A stretch of 64,000 nucleotides of DNA from Kitagawia praeruptora. Its lineage: Eukaryota > Streptophyta > Magnoliopsida > Apiales > Apiaceae. This document shows positions 40,801-51,883 of the stretch, in pieces; within the stretch, counting starts at the first letter, position 1, and the number at the start of each line of letters is the position of its first letter. The notes beneath the pieces are model-generated. The model was not told where the DNA came from. It saw only the letters and a program-made list of their open reading frames with translations, and did not search any database. The DNA lies in NCBI GenBank assembly GCA_037693485.1, contig CM075345.1:81474001-81538000 (forward strand). The letters run 5' to 3'. The position numbers were made by a program, and so were the translations under genes.

Positions 40801-41978
40801 TATTTTATCTCACAAATTATTCCTGCCTTAAGGAGTTTTTCCACCTCTTCATCAATCGCCTTTTGCCGATCCGGAGCAAAGTTCCTTCTTTTCTGTTTTA
40901 CTGGCTTCCTGTTAGGATTGACATCCAGGCTATGCATAGCCACCGATTCATCGAGTCCAGGCATTTCCTCCGGACTCCAGGCAAAGACATCCGCATAGTC
41001 CCTGAGGAGTTGCACCAGGTTTTTCTTGAATGTAGGGTCCAGTCCGGATCCTAGCTTTATCTTTCGGTCCGGGTTACCTTCTTCCAATTCGATCATCTCG
41101 ATTTCGATTGCCGACTCGACTTTACCCAAGTCTTTCTTCGCCATAAATTGTTGAACCCGGGCCTGGGTGTTTGTTTCTAGATAATCCCTGGCTTTGGCAA
41201 TCAGCTCTTCTTTTGTCTGGGCTTCTATACTTTCAATGTTTTGGACTTCATGTCCGGACTGCTTTTTGAAGTAAGCTCTGTGCTTCTTTCTGCTTAAGTT
41301 CTTGTGGTACAAGGACGCTTTTCGTTTGTTCTCCAGGTCAGTTTCAGCCATGACCAGTGCCTGGCCGTAACAACGACTAGCGGTTTCGGAGTCCCCTTTG
41401 ACCTCCCCAACTCCTGAGGGGGTGGGAAATTTAAACTTTAGATGAGGGGTAGAGGTTATTGCCCGGAGTTTTGTTAGCGCTGGACGACCAAGGATCATAT
41501 TGTAAGAAGAAGGGGTATTGATGATGTAGAACTTTATCATATGAGTGACTTGCTTTGGGAAGGTTCCAAACTGAACAGGCAGGTATAGTGTCCCTTGAAT
41601 CGGCACTAAGTTGTTTCCGAATCCAAAGAGAGGGTCCTTTCTGCGTTCATTCATTCTTACGCTGCCCAGCTGCATTCTATCAAATGTATGCTTGAAGATA
41701 ATGTTGGCCGAAGATCCATTATCAATTAGGATTCTTTTGACCTCGTTTTCAGCCACGTCTAGGCTAACCACCAAGGCTTCATTATGGTTGGGATCAATTC
41801 CTTCAAAGTCGGCATTGCTGAAAGTGATCACTTGTTCGGGAAAAGACTGGACCATCATTACTTCTCCGCTTGAGTCCGGACTTGGGGGAGGAGAGTTGGA
41901 CCCCCCCATTACCACGTTGACCACATGTTTCTTTCCCATTTCCTTTTCCGTGTTCTTCCGAGCTATGTACTGCCCCAT
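37869..41978 (-). CDS. pol: Tat-lineage pol: protease, RT, RNase H, integrase (intact frame)
   Basis: 1369 codons read without a stop. Aspartic protease with IDNGSS at residues 85-90. Reverse transcriptase at about 370-560, with MCVDYTDLNAACPKD, MDAFSGYNQIKM and YVDDM near 511. RNase H at about 800-930, with LYVDGSS near 806 and YSDSQ. Integrase with zinc-binding H/C residues (HEGICGDHLS, CKNCQLF), a core with WGIDIVGPFP, SDNGPQF near 1152 and YPQGNGQVE, and a C-terminal domain ending LRLRKFYQ. The real protein does not start at the first Met shown: the frame is open leftwards into the insertion at 41987 and resumes in gag at 56722, so this is the body of one gag-pol polyprotein. The catalytic residues I can check are present. 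Confidence 0.95.
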   Translation of the reverse strand: MGQYIARKNTEKEMGKKHVVNVVMGGSNSPPPSPDSSGEVMMVQSFPEQVITFSNADFEGIDPNHNEALVVSLDVAENEVKRILIDNGSSANIIFKHTFDRMQLGSVRMNERRKDPLFGFGNNLVPIQGTLYLPVQFGTFPKQVTHMIKFYIINTPSSYNMILGRPALTKLRAITSTPHLKFKFPTPSGVGEVKGDSETASRCYGQALVMAETDLENKRKASLYHKNLSRKKHRAYFKKQSGHEVQNIESIEAQTKEELIAKARDYLETNTQARVQQFMAKKDLGKVESAIEIEMIELEEGNPDRKIKLGSGLDPTFKKNLVQLLRDYADVFAWSPEEMPGLDESVAMHSLDVNPNRKPVKQKRRNFAPDRQKAIDEEVEKLLKAGIICEIKYPNWLANVVLVKKPNGKWRMCVDYTDLNAACPKDPYPLPSIDQLIDATAGHVMFSFMDAFSGYNQIKMNPADIAKTAFITHRAVYAYKYMPFGLMNAGSSYQRAMVEIFKDQLGQNLESYVDDMIAKSKAVEEHVPDLQECFENLRKHEMKLNPEKCTFGVVAGKFLGFMISQRRIEANPEKIKAIMEMEPSRTQKEIQKLAGSLAALRRFIPKLAERCLPFFELLKGARNKREINWSPDCQKAFDSIKQFLSSPPILSKAESGEALFLYLAAGPQAVGVALIREHEGQQKPVYYVSQVLKDAETRYPNLEKFAFALVTASRKLRHYFQGREIKVVIDQPLRRIIHKPDVSGRLVNWAIELSQFQLTFVPRTAIKAQVLADFIVECSFPELRTSPMIVDPGKEENDSDPEAWSLYVDGSSTNERSGAGLVLKSPHGFQIQQAIAFKFLATNNQSEYEALLAGLRLARSLKVQSLNVYSDSQIVVKQTKGEYIAKDPRLAQYQALVKSYLTVIPKFEMIQINREENTEADALSKLVQNEAELDSSVYFEEIEKPTIENVEVMEIDDQPNWMTSLISYLDKGELLDDKNKAQRLKAKAAKFFLEEGQLYRRTFSSPVLKCIGPAEAEYCLQEVHEGICGDHLSAKALAYKIIRQGYYWSTIHNDAVEFAKKCKNCQLFSNVQRQSPVMPSSVLSPVPFAIWGIDIVGPFPRAKGDLRYLLVAIDYMTKWAEAKAMRTINQQDYIQFMDNILMRFGLPQVLVSDNGPQFVGSDFENYLKERGIKHKKSSVAYPQGNGQVEVTNRILLRGIEKRLQECKNKWPEELPNVLWAYRTSPRTSTGETPFKLAYGTEAMLPIEVGSPSHRAINFEEITNKEGLRINLDLVDEVRDEAVARMEKYKEKTREYFGKKARVKNFQVGDLVLRDTEASDPTNTGKLKPKWEGPYKVKEVLRPGTYKLVNMDESEVPNTWHGLRLRKFYQ

Positions 41979-41981
41979 GTT

Positions 41982-41986
41982 TCCTC
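41982..41986 (+). repeat. left TSD of the inserted chromovirus
   Basis: TCCTC here and at 56717-56721, a perfect 5-bp duplication. Confidence 0.93.
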
Positions 41987-44900
41987 TGTAACACCCCCAG
42001 ATCCAGGGTCAGGTATCTGGTCGTTACGGTCTCAATATCCAACCACAAAACCAACATAACTTAAATTACAACCTTGTGACCAAAACAACAACATAAAACA
42101 CCCCCGTTATAGTCCCAGAGATGAAATCAGAGTAACCAACAATATTATTAATCACAAGTTTGAGTTCTTACAACCCAAAGAATTACAATTGTACAATTAC
42201 ATACTCTTTGCCATCCATTAATAGATACCATAATATAAATACATTTGAGGCTCAATTGCTAACAACTAGCCTACCAGTAGTTGCATCCTCAACAAAGGTA
42301 GCCAAGACCTTAGCGGTAAACCTCTGACGGTTGACACCTGCTTACGCTGCGTGCGCCTTGCGCAGCCATCTGATCTAGCTGTTGTTGTGATATAAATAAA
42401 TAAAGCAAGGGTGAGCAATAGCCCACCAGAAATATAATTGAACAGTGATAATATATGACAGTCCAAAATATCTTTGAAACCATATGCCATGCATTAACGA
42501 TGTAGTACCAATATAAGGTATGAGATGAAGTTACAAGGTAACTCAAAAATATATTTGTTTTGAATAAATATCTGCTATGCAAAAGATAAGCAAGATATTC
42601 TCAATTATCATAAAAGAGGAACTTGCAGGAAAGATATTGCAATTCCGGTTTCAACACTTTTTCACCTTACCAACTCCAACAGTGTTGCAGAAATTTCTCA
42701 CTTTTAGAAGATGAACTAATACGGGAGCATTGCCGCGCCAGATGCCCTGACGTTTACGATGATCAGTCGTATGTCATGCATCTCATCAGTCGTTCTCTAC
42801 ATGTAGAAGGTAGCTCCGACGGATTTACTTATCTACCGCCCTCTGGAACTCCTCAGCCAACGGTTGGGCTATTGCTGGACCGGCGCCACTCGGCCACTTA
42901 CGCGTCTCCTAGTTCGAATATCATCCATGACTCTGAAACGTAAAGTTCGTTCCCCTTTTCCCCAAGTGTAACACTCGTTGATAGGACTCCACAAAGTAGT
43001 CGTATCTAATTGGAAAGTAAAATTCACCAATATTTCCCAAGCTGATGCTTGTTAATGGATATAAACTTGTTACATCAATCATACCCCTCGAGCGTTGAGG
43101 AGGTAACCAAAAGACTCATATCGATGCTTGAAAGAATCAAGATGTGAGTGACAAGATAGTTTTCGCAAGTATAGGACCGGGCAGTCCAATAAATAACATC
43201 GCTCAAGTGAGGTCCCCTTATATACGTTTGGAAGTTGAGCGAGTATTTAAATCTTCTTTAAGATAGATTTAAATGAAATTAAAGTTTAGGAACCTCCCCT
43301 TGATATAAATAGTCATAAGATATTCCGAAATATTTTACACCATATCTGAAGGTGAAAGATAATCTTTGAGTAATATGAATTATTATAGAAAGAACTTAAA
43401 AGAATTTAAATAAATATTCCAAGAATATTTATTTTATCAATAATAATTAAGGGATATGATTAAATCATAATATTTCTCGTAAGTAATCCTCAAATAAATA
43501 TATAGAATCGTATACTAAATAATTCTCTTCTTTAAATGAATATTCAATATAATATTCATTAATTAAATAAAACTCAAGTAAATATTTAAAATAATATTCA
43601 CTAAATAAATCAAACCTTAAATGAATATTTGAAAATAATATTCATTTAATAAATAATATTCTAAATGAATACCCAAATAATATTCTTAGTAATCAAAATT
43701 TTAAAGGAATATTCGAAGCAATATTCCTTAAGTAAATAGAACTTCAAATGAACATTTTAACATAATATTCATCAAGTACATAATATCTTAAATGAATATT
43801 CAAAATAATATTCATCAAGTACATAATATCTTAAATGAATATTCAAAATAATATTCATCAAGTACATAATATCTTAAATGAATATTCAAAATAATATTCA
43901 TTTAATAAATAAATTCCAAATGAATATTCAATTGACATTCATTAAACAAATAATATTCTAGAAAAATATCCAAATGATATTCATTTAGTAATCGAAACCT
44001 TAATATTCGAAATAATATTCCTTGAGTAATTAGAACCTCCAAAGAATACTTTTGAAATAATATTTATCAATTACATAAAACTTAAATGAATATCCGAAAG
44101 TGATATTCATTTAATGAATAAAATTCCAATGAATATCAAAGTAATTATTCATTAATAATCAAATCTAATGAATATTCGAAAATAATATTCATTTCATATT
44201 TCTCGACTGAGATAATACTCAACTAACATTTCTCGAAAGATTTCCAAGTATTTGATACTTTTATGGAAATATAAATAATGTTTAATAATAACATTCCTCA
44301 AAAGGAATACTAATCTGTCGCTGGAATCCCTCCGGGTTTCCACGACTACATCTATATCTCAAAATACCGACTCCCGGTCTATATTTAAAGAATACATATC
44401 ATATGCCCTTCACTAAGGGTCCTACCAAAACAATCATGCTTATAGCTGATAATCCATATCTAGTCTATAAGCGAATATTAATTCAGGGAACAAGTATTCC
44501 AATATACTTGAAAGTAGACATGCATGCTATGGCATATGTATACAACAATCATCATATATATATTATCACAACAACAGTTCCAAGTATTGGAAACTTGCCT
44601 GAGAATCGAGTGCGGGTAGGGGTAATGTGTCCCGGGTCAGCTCGACAATCTATAAACAATCAGAATATTTAAGATTAACCACTTAACGCTTATTAAAAGG
44701 CTAAGTATAAACTCCACTTAAATCGAAACATGTTTTCGAGTTATCTCGTTACGTCTCTTTTAGTGTAACTCTTTTTATCACCGATACGATCCGACATTCG
44801 TTCGTTATCAAGACATGTCATCATGCTTATACTTGGTATATACTTAAGTCGTATAAGTTCTAAGGTTGGTCGTTTACGAATCAAGATTATACCTCGAGTG

Positions 44901-46818
44901 TTATCGCCCGTTTTCTAAGTTATAACCAAAGTCATACCTTTAAGGGTTTCGTTCGCGTTTAACCTCGATTCAAACATTTTTATAAAATCGGAAAACGATC
45001 CATTCGACCTGTGGTTTTCTCCCACACCTTCCTTTTTACCTCTAATATTTAATTAATAAGATTCGCCACTGATTAAACGACATTTAAGGGAATCAATTTC
45101 AATTACGAACTTTCGTTTACGATTTCGAACCACTTTTACGAATTTAATCATAACTCCTAAACCGTAAGTCCATTTCATGCGATCTTTATATCAAAACGAA
45201 GCTTGTAACATAATCTAGCTAATCATGGCATAAGTCGAAGCTATGCAGTGAGTTATATCTACTGTCAAGTTCGGATTTCAAGATTAAACGAAAATCGGGC
45301 ATTACGACGGCTATAAATCGAACGTTCTACTAATCGTAACACTAAACAAAGCCACACCGGGCACCAATACAACTTGTACACATGATTAACATCTCAACAA
45401 GCTCAAGAACACATCATCATACCAACATAATCATCATCTCTTAAATCCATTAGATCTACCACATAATCATGATTATAACATCACTAACATGCTCCTAACA
45501 CTTAAATCCATCAAGAACATGCATAAACTCAAAGTAGACCTAGGGTTTCAAGATCATTATACCTTCTTGAGAGTGTGATATGGCCTTACAAAGCTTTGTG
45601 TGGTCCTTGCCTAGCCTTAATGAACCTAAGATCAACCAAAGAATCATGAAAATCAAAGTTAGTTCTTGAAGAACACTATTCATCCTCCTCTTTAATGATT
45701 TTTTTGAAAATGGAAAAAGAAGAGATTGAAGCTAGGATTTTTAGGAGATCATTTATATGAAATGTAAGTCTCACCATAAAAGTTTCAAGATCAAACAAGG
45801 AGTGGAAGAAGGATTTTGGATTTTGAATTTCCACAAAAGCCGAATGGCTCTTTTCTTGAGAGAATGGAGTTGATCTTTTGTTTCTTGCTTGGTGGATGTG
45901 TTAAAATGTATTATTGATGAGAGTAAGATAATATCTTGGTTAAAAGCTACTTTAATAAAGTAGTGAGGTGTTGGATGAGGAAATGGCAAGACATGTGTTG
46001 AAGATGTGGTGGTTTAGAGCTTAACTAGGTAGTTGCTTGCTAAGTACTTAGTTGCATTCTCTAAGATGCTAGTTCCTTGATTCTAGTTTGGTTACTAGAT
46101 ATTTTCTAGTAGCTTGCACAAGACTCTTGCTCCCTCTGCTTGTTTCTTTGTCCGTTATTGCTTAATTCGTTGATCGTTCGAGGGAATAGCTCATTCGTTT
46201 CTAGTTAGGGTTTTACCGAAAACCTTCTTAATAATTCTAATACTATTCTTCATCTTTCTTAATACTTCTCGAATTTAAATTCCTTAATTCCCTTTTATAA
46301 ATCCTTAAGTCTTGCAGTGTCTAGGGAAATCTCGGAGAAAATAAAAGTGCTCTTTTTCTGAATCCGACAGCTTTTACATACACTTATTTTCCTCCTGGAT
46401 CACTAATACGAACTCAGAAATCCGTTCCGGATACCGGATATAGCATTATTATAATAATATTCCAAATTCCACCAAAATCACTATTCATCACTTATTTTTA
46501 TTTAATTCCTATAATTAGGAAAATGAACCTGGTTCACTCTCGAGTGTTCCTTAACCTTCTTACGGAATCGCTGGACTTATAATAGATATTGGTTTGGATG
46601 ACACAAGAATAATCTTACTTGAAGTAATCTTCTCATATTCTTAGGAGATAGATCATTCTTATCTATGTTGTCAACCAAAGGTATTCTACATGACATATAA
46701 TAATTGAATCCAAATCCATTCCATTCATTAAATAGACAATCGTTACATTGCAGTCATAACCACTATTCATTCCCATAATAAAAAGTTTTAATTCTACCCA
46801 AAAATCTGGGTTCTTACA
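41987..46818 (-). repeat. 3' LTR of the chromovirus
   Basis: 4832 bp. Short ORFs inside (for example around 42266-42582 and 44403-44672) recur identically in the other LTR only because the LTRs are copies; they are not supported as genes. It contains an AT-rich palindromic repeat block (43500-44200). Confidence 0.95.
43500..44200. repeat. AT-rich GAATATTC palindromic repeat block
   Basis: Dozens of AATGAATATTCnAAATAATATTCATT-like words give many small hairpins. A 43-bp unit (CATCAAGTACATAATATCTTAAATG...) is tandem at 43770, 43813 and 43856. The same block lies at about 53400-54100 in the other LTR. Confidence 0.85.
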
Positions 46819-46831
46819 GTCTCCCCTCCTT
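46819..46831 (-). other. polypurine tract of the chromovirus
   Basis: On the minus strand AAGGAGGGGAGAC abuts TGTAAGAACCC, the start of the 3' LTR. Confidence 0.85.
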
Positions 46832-49800
46832 AAAAGGATTCCGTCCCGGAATCAAGTAGAAGACAATTGGGTACTTGTTGGTTATTTCGCTCTTCAATTC
46901 TCTGGTCGATTCTTACACATTCCAATCTTTCTAAAGCACATCATACTGGTGTTACAACACACCCTTTATCCGTTCTACCAATTCTTTGATACTTTCGCAT
47001 AACACATCATCCGGTATACGCTCTTGTCCGTTCTTATACTATTAACCTTATTGGTACGTGCAGTGACTTCGGTATCACTAAGGCGCTACGAATTCCGGAG
47101 ATAACCTCACTCGTAAATTTTTTTTTTTTTTGCAATTTCCTGATCTCTTTAATCTTCGCAATCTCGATGTATATATTTAGGTGGATAAAAAAAAAATTAT
47201 CGAGAAATCACTGTGATCAATGAACATTTGTTATATTGCATAGTTAGTACAAAAGGGGGCCAGCCTTTAGTACTTGACAAGCAATTAAACAATTAAGGGC
47301 ATTCCACTTAGACTCCTATCACACAGACAGAGAGTCACGTAGTATTACCTCCCCTCCTTAAAGGGTTGTTCTTCTCAATTTAGAAGAAGATAAATAAGGG
47401 AGAAGAAAAGAACGAATTTCAAAGAATCATATATGAAAGTTTTCATGATTGTCAAAATATCATACTTAGAATTTACCTCTGAACTATAGAGGTTTATTAG
47501 AGAAGAGAAATAATCATATTCGTATCAAATTCCACTTTTTTTCGTAATCTCACATATCACATGTCCCTGCTATTCTGTCCATCATTCTATGGACCTATAC
47601 TCTTGCTTGATATTAGCACCACTTACTTTTTGGAAAATCCTTCAACCTCCCAGGTTAAATCTTGGATTTCCCGCTTGACATTATTTTTACTCACATTTCA
47701 CGCCCCGACACTGGCTCTTTCATACTCATAATTCTAACACTATCAGGTTGTCATTCCGAGTGCTCGTTAGGAAAAACCCATTCATCAATCCATTCATAAC
47801 ATTTCTTGCTTCACATTCCATAATTATTTCCCATTCTTTTCTTTATCAATCACATCCATCTTATCATCTAGTTCTCATTCACTTATGTTATTGAACTCCA
47901 CCGTCACCTTATTAGGGGAACGCGTGTTACCTTTATTCAATATACGTGGCACGTTTGTGGTCAAACTTTCCTTTGTTCAACCATCTAGATTTCACTTTCT
48001 CATTCCATGAGTCTCTTTTATTACTCAATCAAACTATTCCATATTTCCTCGGATTTTCCAAACTTAAAAGGAGTCAATTCAAGATCCTCTAGGAAAACAA
48101 AATAATCACTATTCCCTATCCATAGGGAATGCTTCCTGAACTTGACGTAGATATTACATGAAGCAGATAAAATTGCAGGAAAGCTTCCAGCATCGCAGCT
48201 GGAACAGGCTGGTGAGATTATTAATCATATATCTCCGGTAGAAGACTAAAAGCTTAGCGGTTTGCTTAATCGCTTGCCAATCTCATAATTCTCTATCTTG
48301 TTTGCACAGAAATACACCAACATAAACTTGCTTGTCATTCAACATCGTGCCATTTGGCTTATCAGTATTTGTACCATCTCTGTTTCTGGTCATTTACTAC
48401 CAATTCATTGTTACTTAACCTCCCCTCTCTCTTTCCAAAGAAAAGGCGAGTCTCTAGGGAAATTTGGTCTGGTCTGTCGTAGAGCCTCCTAATGTTGGTA
48501 ATGTGCTACTGGCAACATCAGGAATCGAATCTTTACTTAAACTATTCTTATAGTTGATCCTGGCAAAATCATTAGACGGAATGTAACTTCCTCCACCACA
48601 TTATGACCATCAAGGTCCTTACATTATCATTCTATTTCTTTGGTCTGAGCATTTATGCTTACTCCCCTATATTTAAAGTGTCGGCCACCTCGTTGGCCTT
48701 TCTGATTATAATAATTTCTTGAGATCAATGTTTTCTGGATCTATTCCAACTCAGGGTGGAAGCATTCTCCCTTAAATTCTGCTGAATGAGAGAAAGCATC
48801 TATCAGTCTTTTCCAAAAGTCATTGCTTCCACCTTTCTAGTGCGATCTTGACTACAGGTACTCCAAATCATACCTAGGATATTTCCTTACTTAACTCCCT
48901 TCTTGTTTTTAGGATAATCTCAACCTTATTGGTTCAATCCATACTTTTACATGGTTTCACACATGCTTCATCTGGCCTTATTGTTACTATGTCATACATT
49001 CCTTACCAAACTTCCCGTTTGAAGTTTAGAATATTAGCACTTCCCTTATAAGGTTTCTTAGGCCATCCTTATCATTCCTCCTGCATCTCCTGGTTACAGG
49101 GTATATCAAACATCATTAGTCAATTCTATAACATCTCGGTCTATGTACTTGGCAATTTTAATCATATATCCATAATAAGGGTCTCTTTTCAATCATTCTC
49201 ATCTTAATCATCCATAGGTAGCTTAATGCTAACCTCTTCTTATGAATGTCGGTCTACATGACCTTCCAAAAGACAAAATATGTTTATCTGCTCTTTCTTA
49301 CAGGGCTTGGTAATGGTAGCAAGGATGTTCTGGAAGATATTGGTCGCGTTCAACGTGAATCTCTTAGTGCCTAATGCTCCTTTTGAGGACACTAAGTTCA
49401 GATAACATTTATGCATCATACTGCACCATTTTCTAATAATCTTCGTAACTCTTCAGTGGTCGCTACCCTCAATCCTAATACGTCCATGGTATATATAAAA
49501 TCCATCATTCTGTATCTCAATTCAATTTATATCAAAAGTACTCGCGGTTGGCACTTGATTAGAAGCACCCCGCTTTGTCCTTACATTGCTGGTTCAATCA
49601 CTTGATAATAGTTAGTGACTTGGCCCCACTGGCCATGCTAAAATGTGTGAGTTTAGGGGTCGGCTAATAGCATTACTTTTCTAGCAATTGCTGGCATAGT
49701 GCCTTCTACTTTGATACCTTTTGATCTTTTCAAAACTTCACTCCATATAAGTCTCAATCGACTTCTCGGTGCCATCTCCGGTCACCTTTCCTTTTCTTTT

Positions 49801-51863
49801 ATTCTTCTAGTTACTCTTATCAATTCCACGTACCACAAAAGCTTAACACTTCTGGCATAACAACCTTTTCATTTAAGTCAATCCCAGAATTTCTCAGTCC
49901 GGCTTGTTTCTTGATTACATTCAACTTCATAATTTTATCCCTACATTCAACTGTAATAATCGGGGTATGTCTACCCACCTGTATAGCGGCTACTTTACCC
50001 AATCCACAGGGTTCGCTCCAGTTTCCACTCTCTTCAATGACGTCTTTTGATAATCAGAAAGACAAGGTTTGCCAAAATTCGTTGAATTCCTTTCCAGAAT
50101 TTGGGAAAATTTCAGTTAATCTATCCACCCACTAGTAACATGCCACATCTTCCCGATACATATTCGTCCTATTAGTCGATACTACCAAATACCAGTCTTC
50201 TTAACAACTAGTCTCAGAAGGATCACTACCGTCGGGGTTAGTCGTTCCTCAACATTGGCACTACCAAGGCCATCCGAATCCGATGAACTGCGCTGTCTAA
50301 ATGTATTTGAAATTACGCTGTCGTGCTGCATAAGCGCAGACCTATACCTGTATGAGTTGCATCATAATATCTCCCAAAGTTTCCTTCTTCCATTAGGCAA
50401 CGCCAACCCTGGTCATCACCAACTTTACCTTTAGCTCCAGGAAGATTTTCTCACGTTTATCTTGTCCATTCAAACTTTTATTCTTATAATAAGTCGGGTT
50501 ACGGGACTACACTTTCTGTAAAGTCCTGAGCAAATCTTTGGTAATACCTTGTGAATTTTATGAAATTTCTCACCTTTGCCAGTGTGGTTGGCCAATCTTC
50601 ATTTGAAACTGTCTTTAACTTGGTAGGGCCGACCAACACTACTCTTATTGATCATGTGTCCTATTGCTGGACTTCATTTTGCCAAAACTCTTATTTCGAG
50701 AACATGTCCTACACCTGTTCTATCAGGTTTCACCTAGAAGCATTCTCAATTACATCTCGACCACTGCTCGCCTTGCCTAATCCATTTATGATTCAGTGTC
50801 AGAATAAACTTAAGGTAACTACCATAATCCATTCAAGGAAAAGAAAGAATTTAATATTCTTCTGAATCACATGCAACTAATGTTTCTGGTTCATCATTTC
50901 ACTGAATTGAACTGAACTTATACTTGGTTTCTTGACGATAGCCTCATTACTAGTTTATCATAGACTCACTGGTCTTTTAGTCTTGTAGGTTCTGAGATCA
51001 TTGTCTTGCTTACTATTTCCTTATATACTTTATTCAATCATGCCATCACCTTTCAATGTCTTTATTTTCTAAGTTGATCCATTCATAAAATGGACATTTC
51101 CTTGACCCCAACCACCTCATCAATCTAAGTTTGACTTTACAAATTATCACTTATGAAATCTGCCTTCTCATGGCGAATTATCCTTAACCACATTCACACT
51201 AATTCATTTATCTGAAGATATGGCACTTGCCACCTATGTCTTAACTGTTCCTAGGGACTCTGCTCCCCGTCCTATATCAATGTCTTTGATAATCATGCAT
51301 CATTCTAATTCCTTTCTCATTAATCTGAAAGTCTCCAAGGATTCTTATCTATCCTTACATAAGATCTTGAGTAATTCCTCAAATCCATCTTACTTGCTGG
51401 CACTTCATCCGGTAGTCCGGCTATGACTCCAATATGCTTCTTTAATTCTCTTAATAATATCTCAATTCTTTATGCTCACTTTTCTGAGCGCTATACCTTA
51501 ACTCTTACAGTCTCTCTGGCTGTAGCCCTCATTCCTTAAGTGTAAACTCCTTATACTTATTAATATTTCCTTCTTCTGCTGGGACCTCAACCGGGCCCTC
51601 AGTAGGGTGCTCTATCGAATCCATCATCCGATCTTCAACATCAAAACAAGCATCATTATGTTACTGCTCGTAATCCCCAAGGTCTGTCGCCTTACTAGTC
51701 GATACAAGAACGAGCTAAGTTACTATCATGATACTTTAGGGTTCCCATAAGGGTTTTATATGTCAATACTACATTATGTAGTCTGACTATGAACTTGGCA
51801 AGAGTTCTTATTATCTTAATGAATTCATTGTTTTAACGTCATGTCATCTCTGGGATTTATAAC

Positions 51864-51880
51864 GCTCTCTCTGATACCAT
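51864..51880 (-). other. primer binding site of the chromovirus (iMet type)
   Basis: On the minus strand TGGTATCAGAGAGAGCG lies a few bases past the 5' LTR end. Confidence 0.92.
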
Positions 51881-51883
51881 TTC

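Larger units (their letters stand above)
46819..51883 (-). pseudogene. decayed gag-pol of the chromovirus
   Basis: There is no ORF of useful length, but two minus-strand traces are readable. Near 46863-46912 is ESTRELKSEITNKYP, matching the tail of the chromodomain/pol end, with a stop (TAA) where chromoviruses have Trp. Near 48681-48700 is KANEVAD, matching the KANVVADAL motif at the RNase H/integrase border. Their order and spacing fit a full gag-pol that has rotted. Most of the rest reads as stop-rich sequence in all frames. Confidence 0.7.

Noticed and set aside
40560..41991. Plus-strand ORFs opposite pol, such as 40560-41054
   Set aside because: Shadows of the intact minus-strand pol frame, with no independent signal.
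42266..44672. ORFs conserved between 42266-44672 and 52163-54569
   Set aside because: The conservation is explained by LTR identity (both copies arise in one reverse-transcription cycle). The proteins have no domain.
46819..51883. Calling the 41987-56716 element a LARD with a non-coding interior
   Set aside because: Readable traces of a chromodomain tail and the RNase H/integrase border show that the interior is decayed gag-pol, not a non-coding conserved core.
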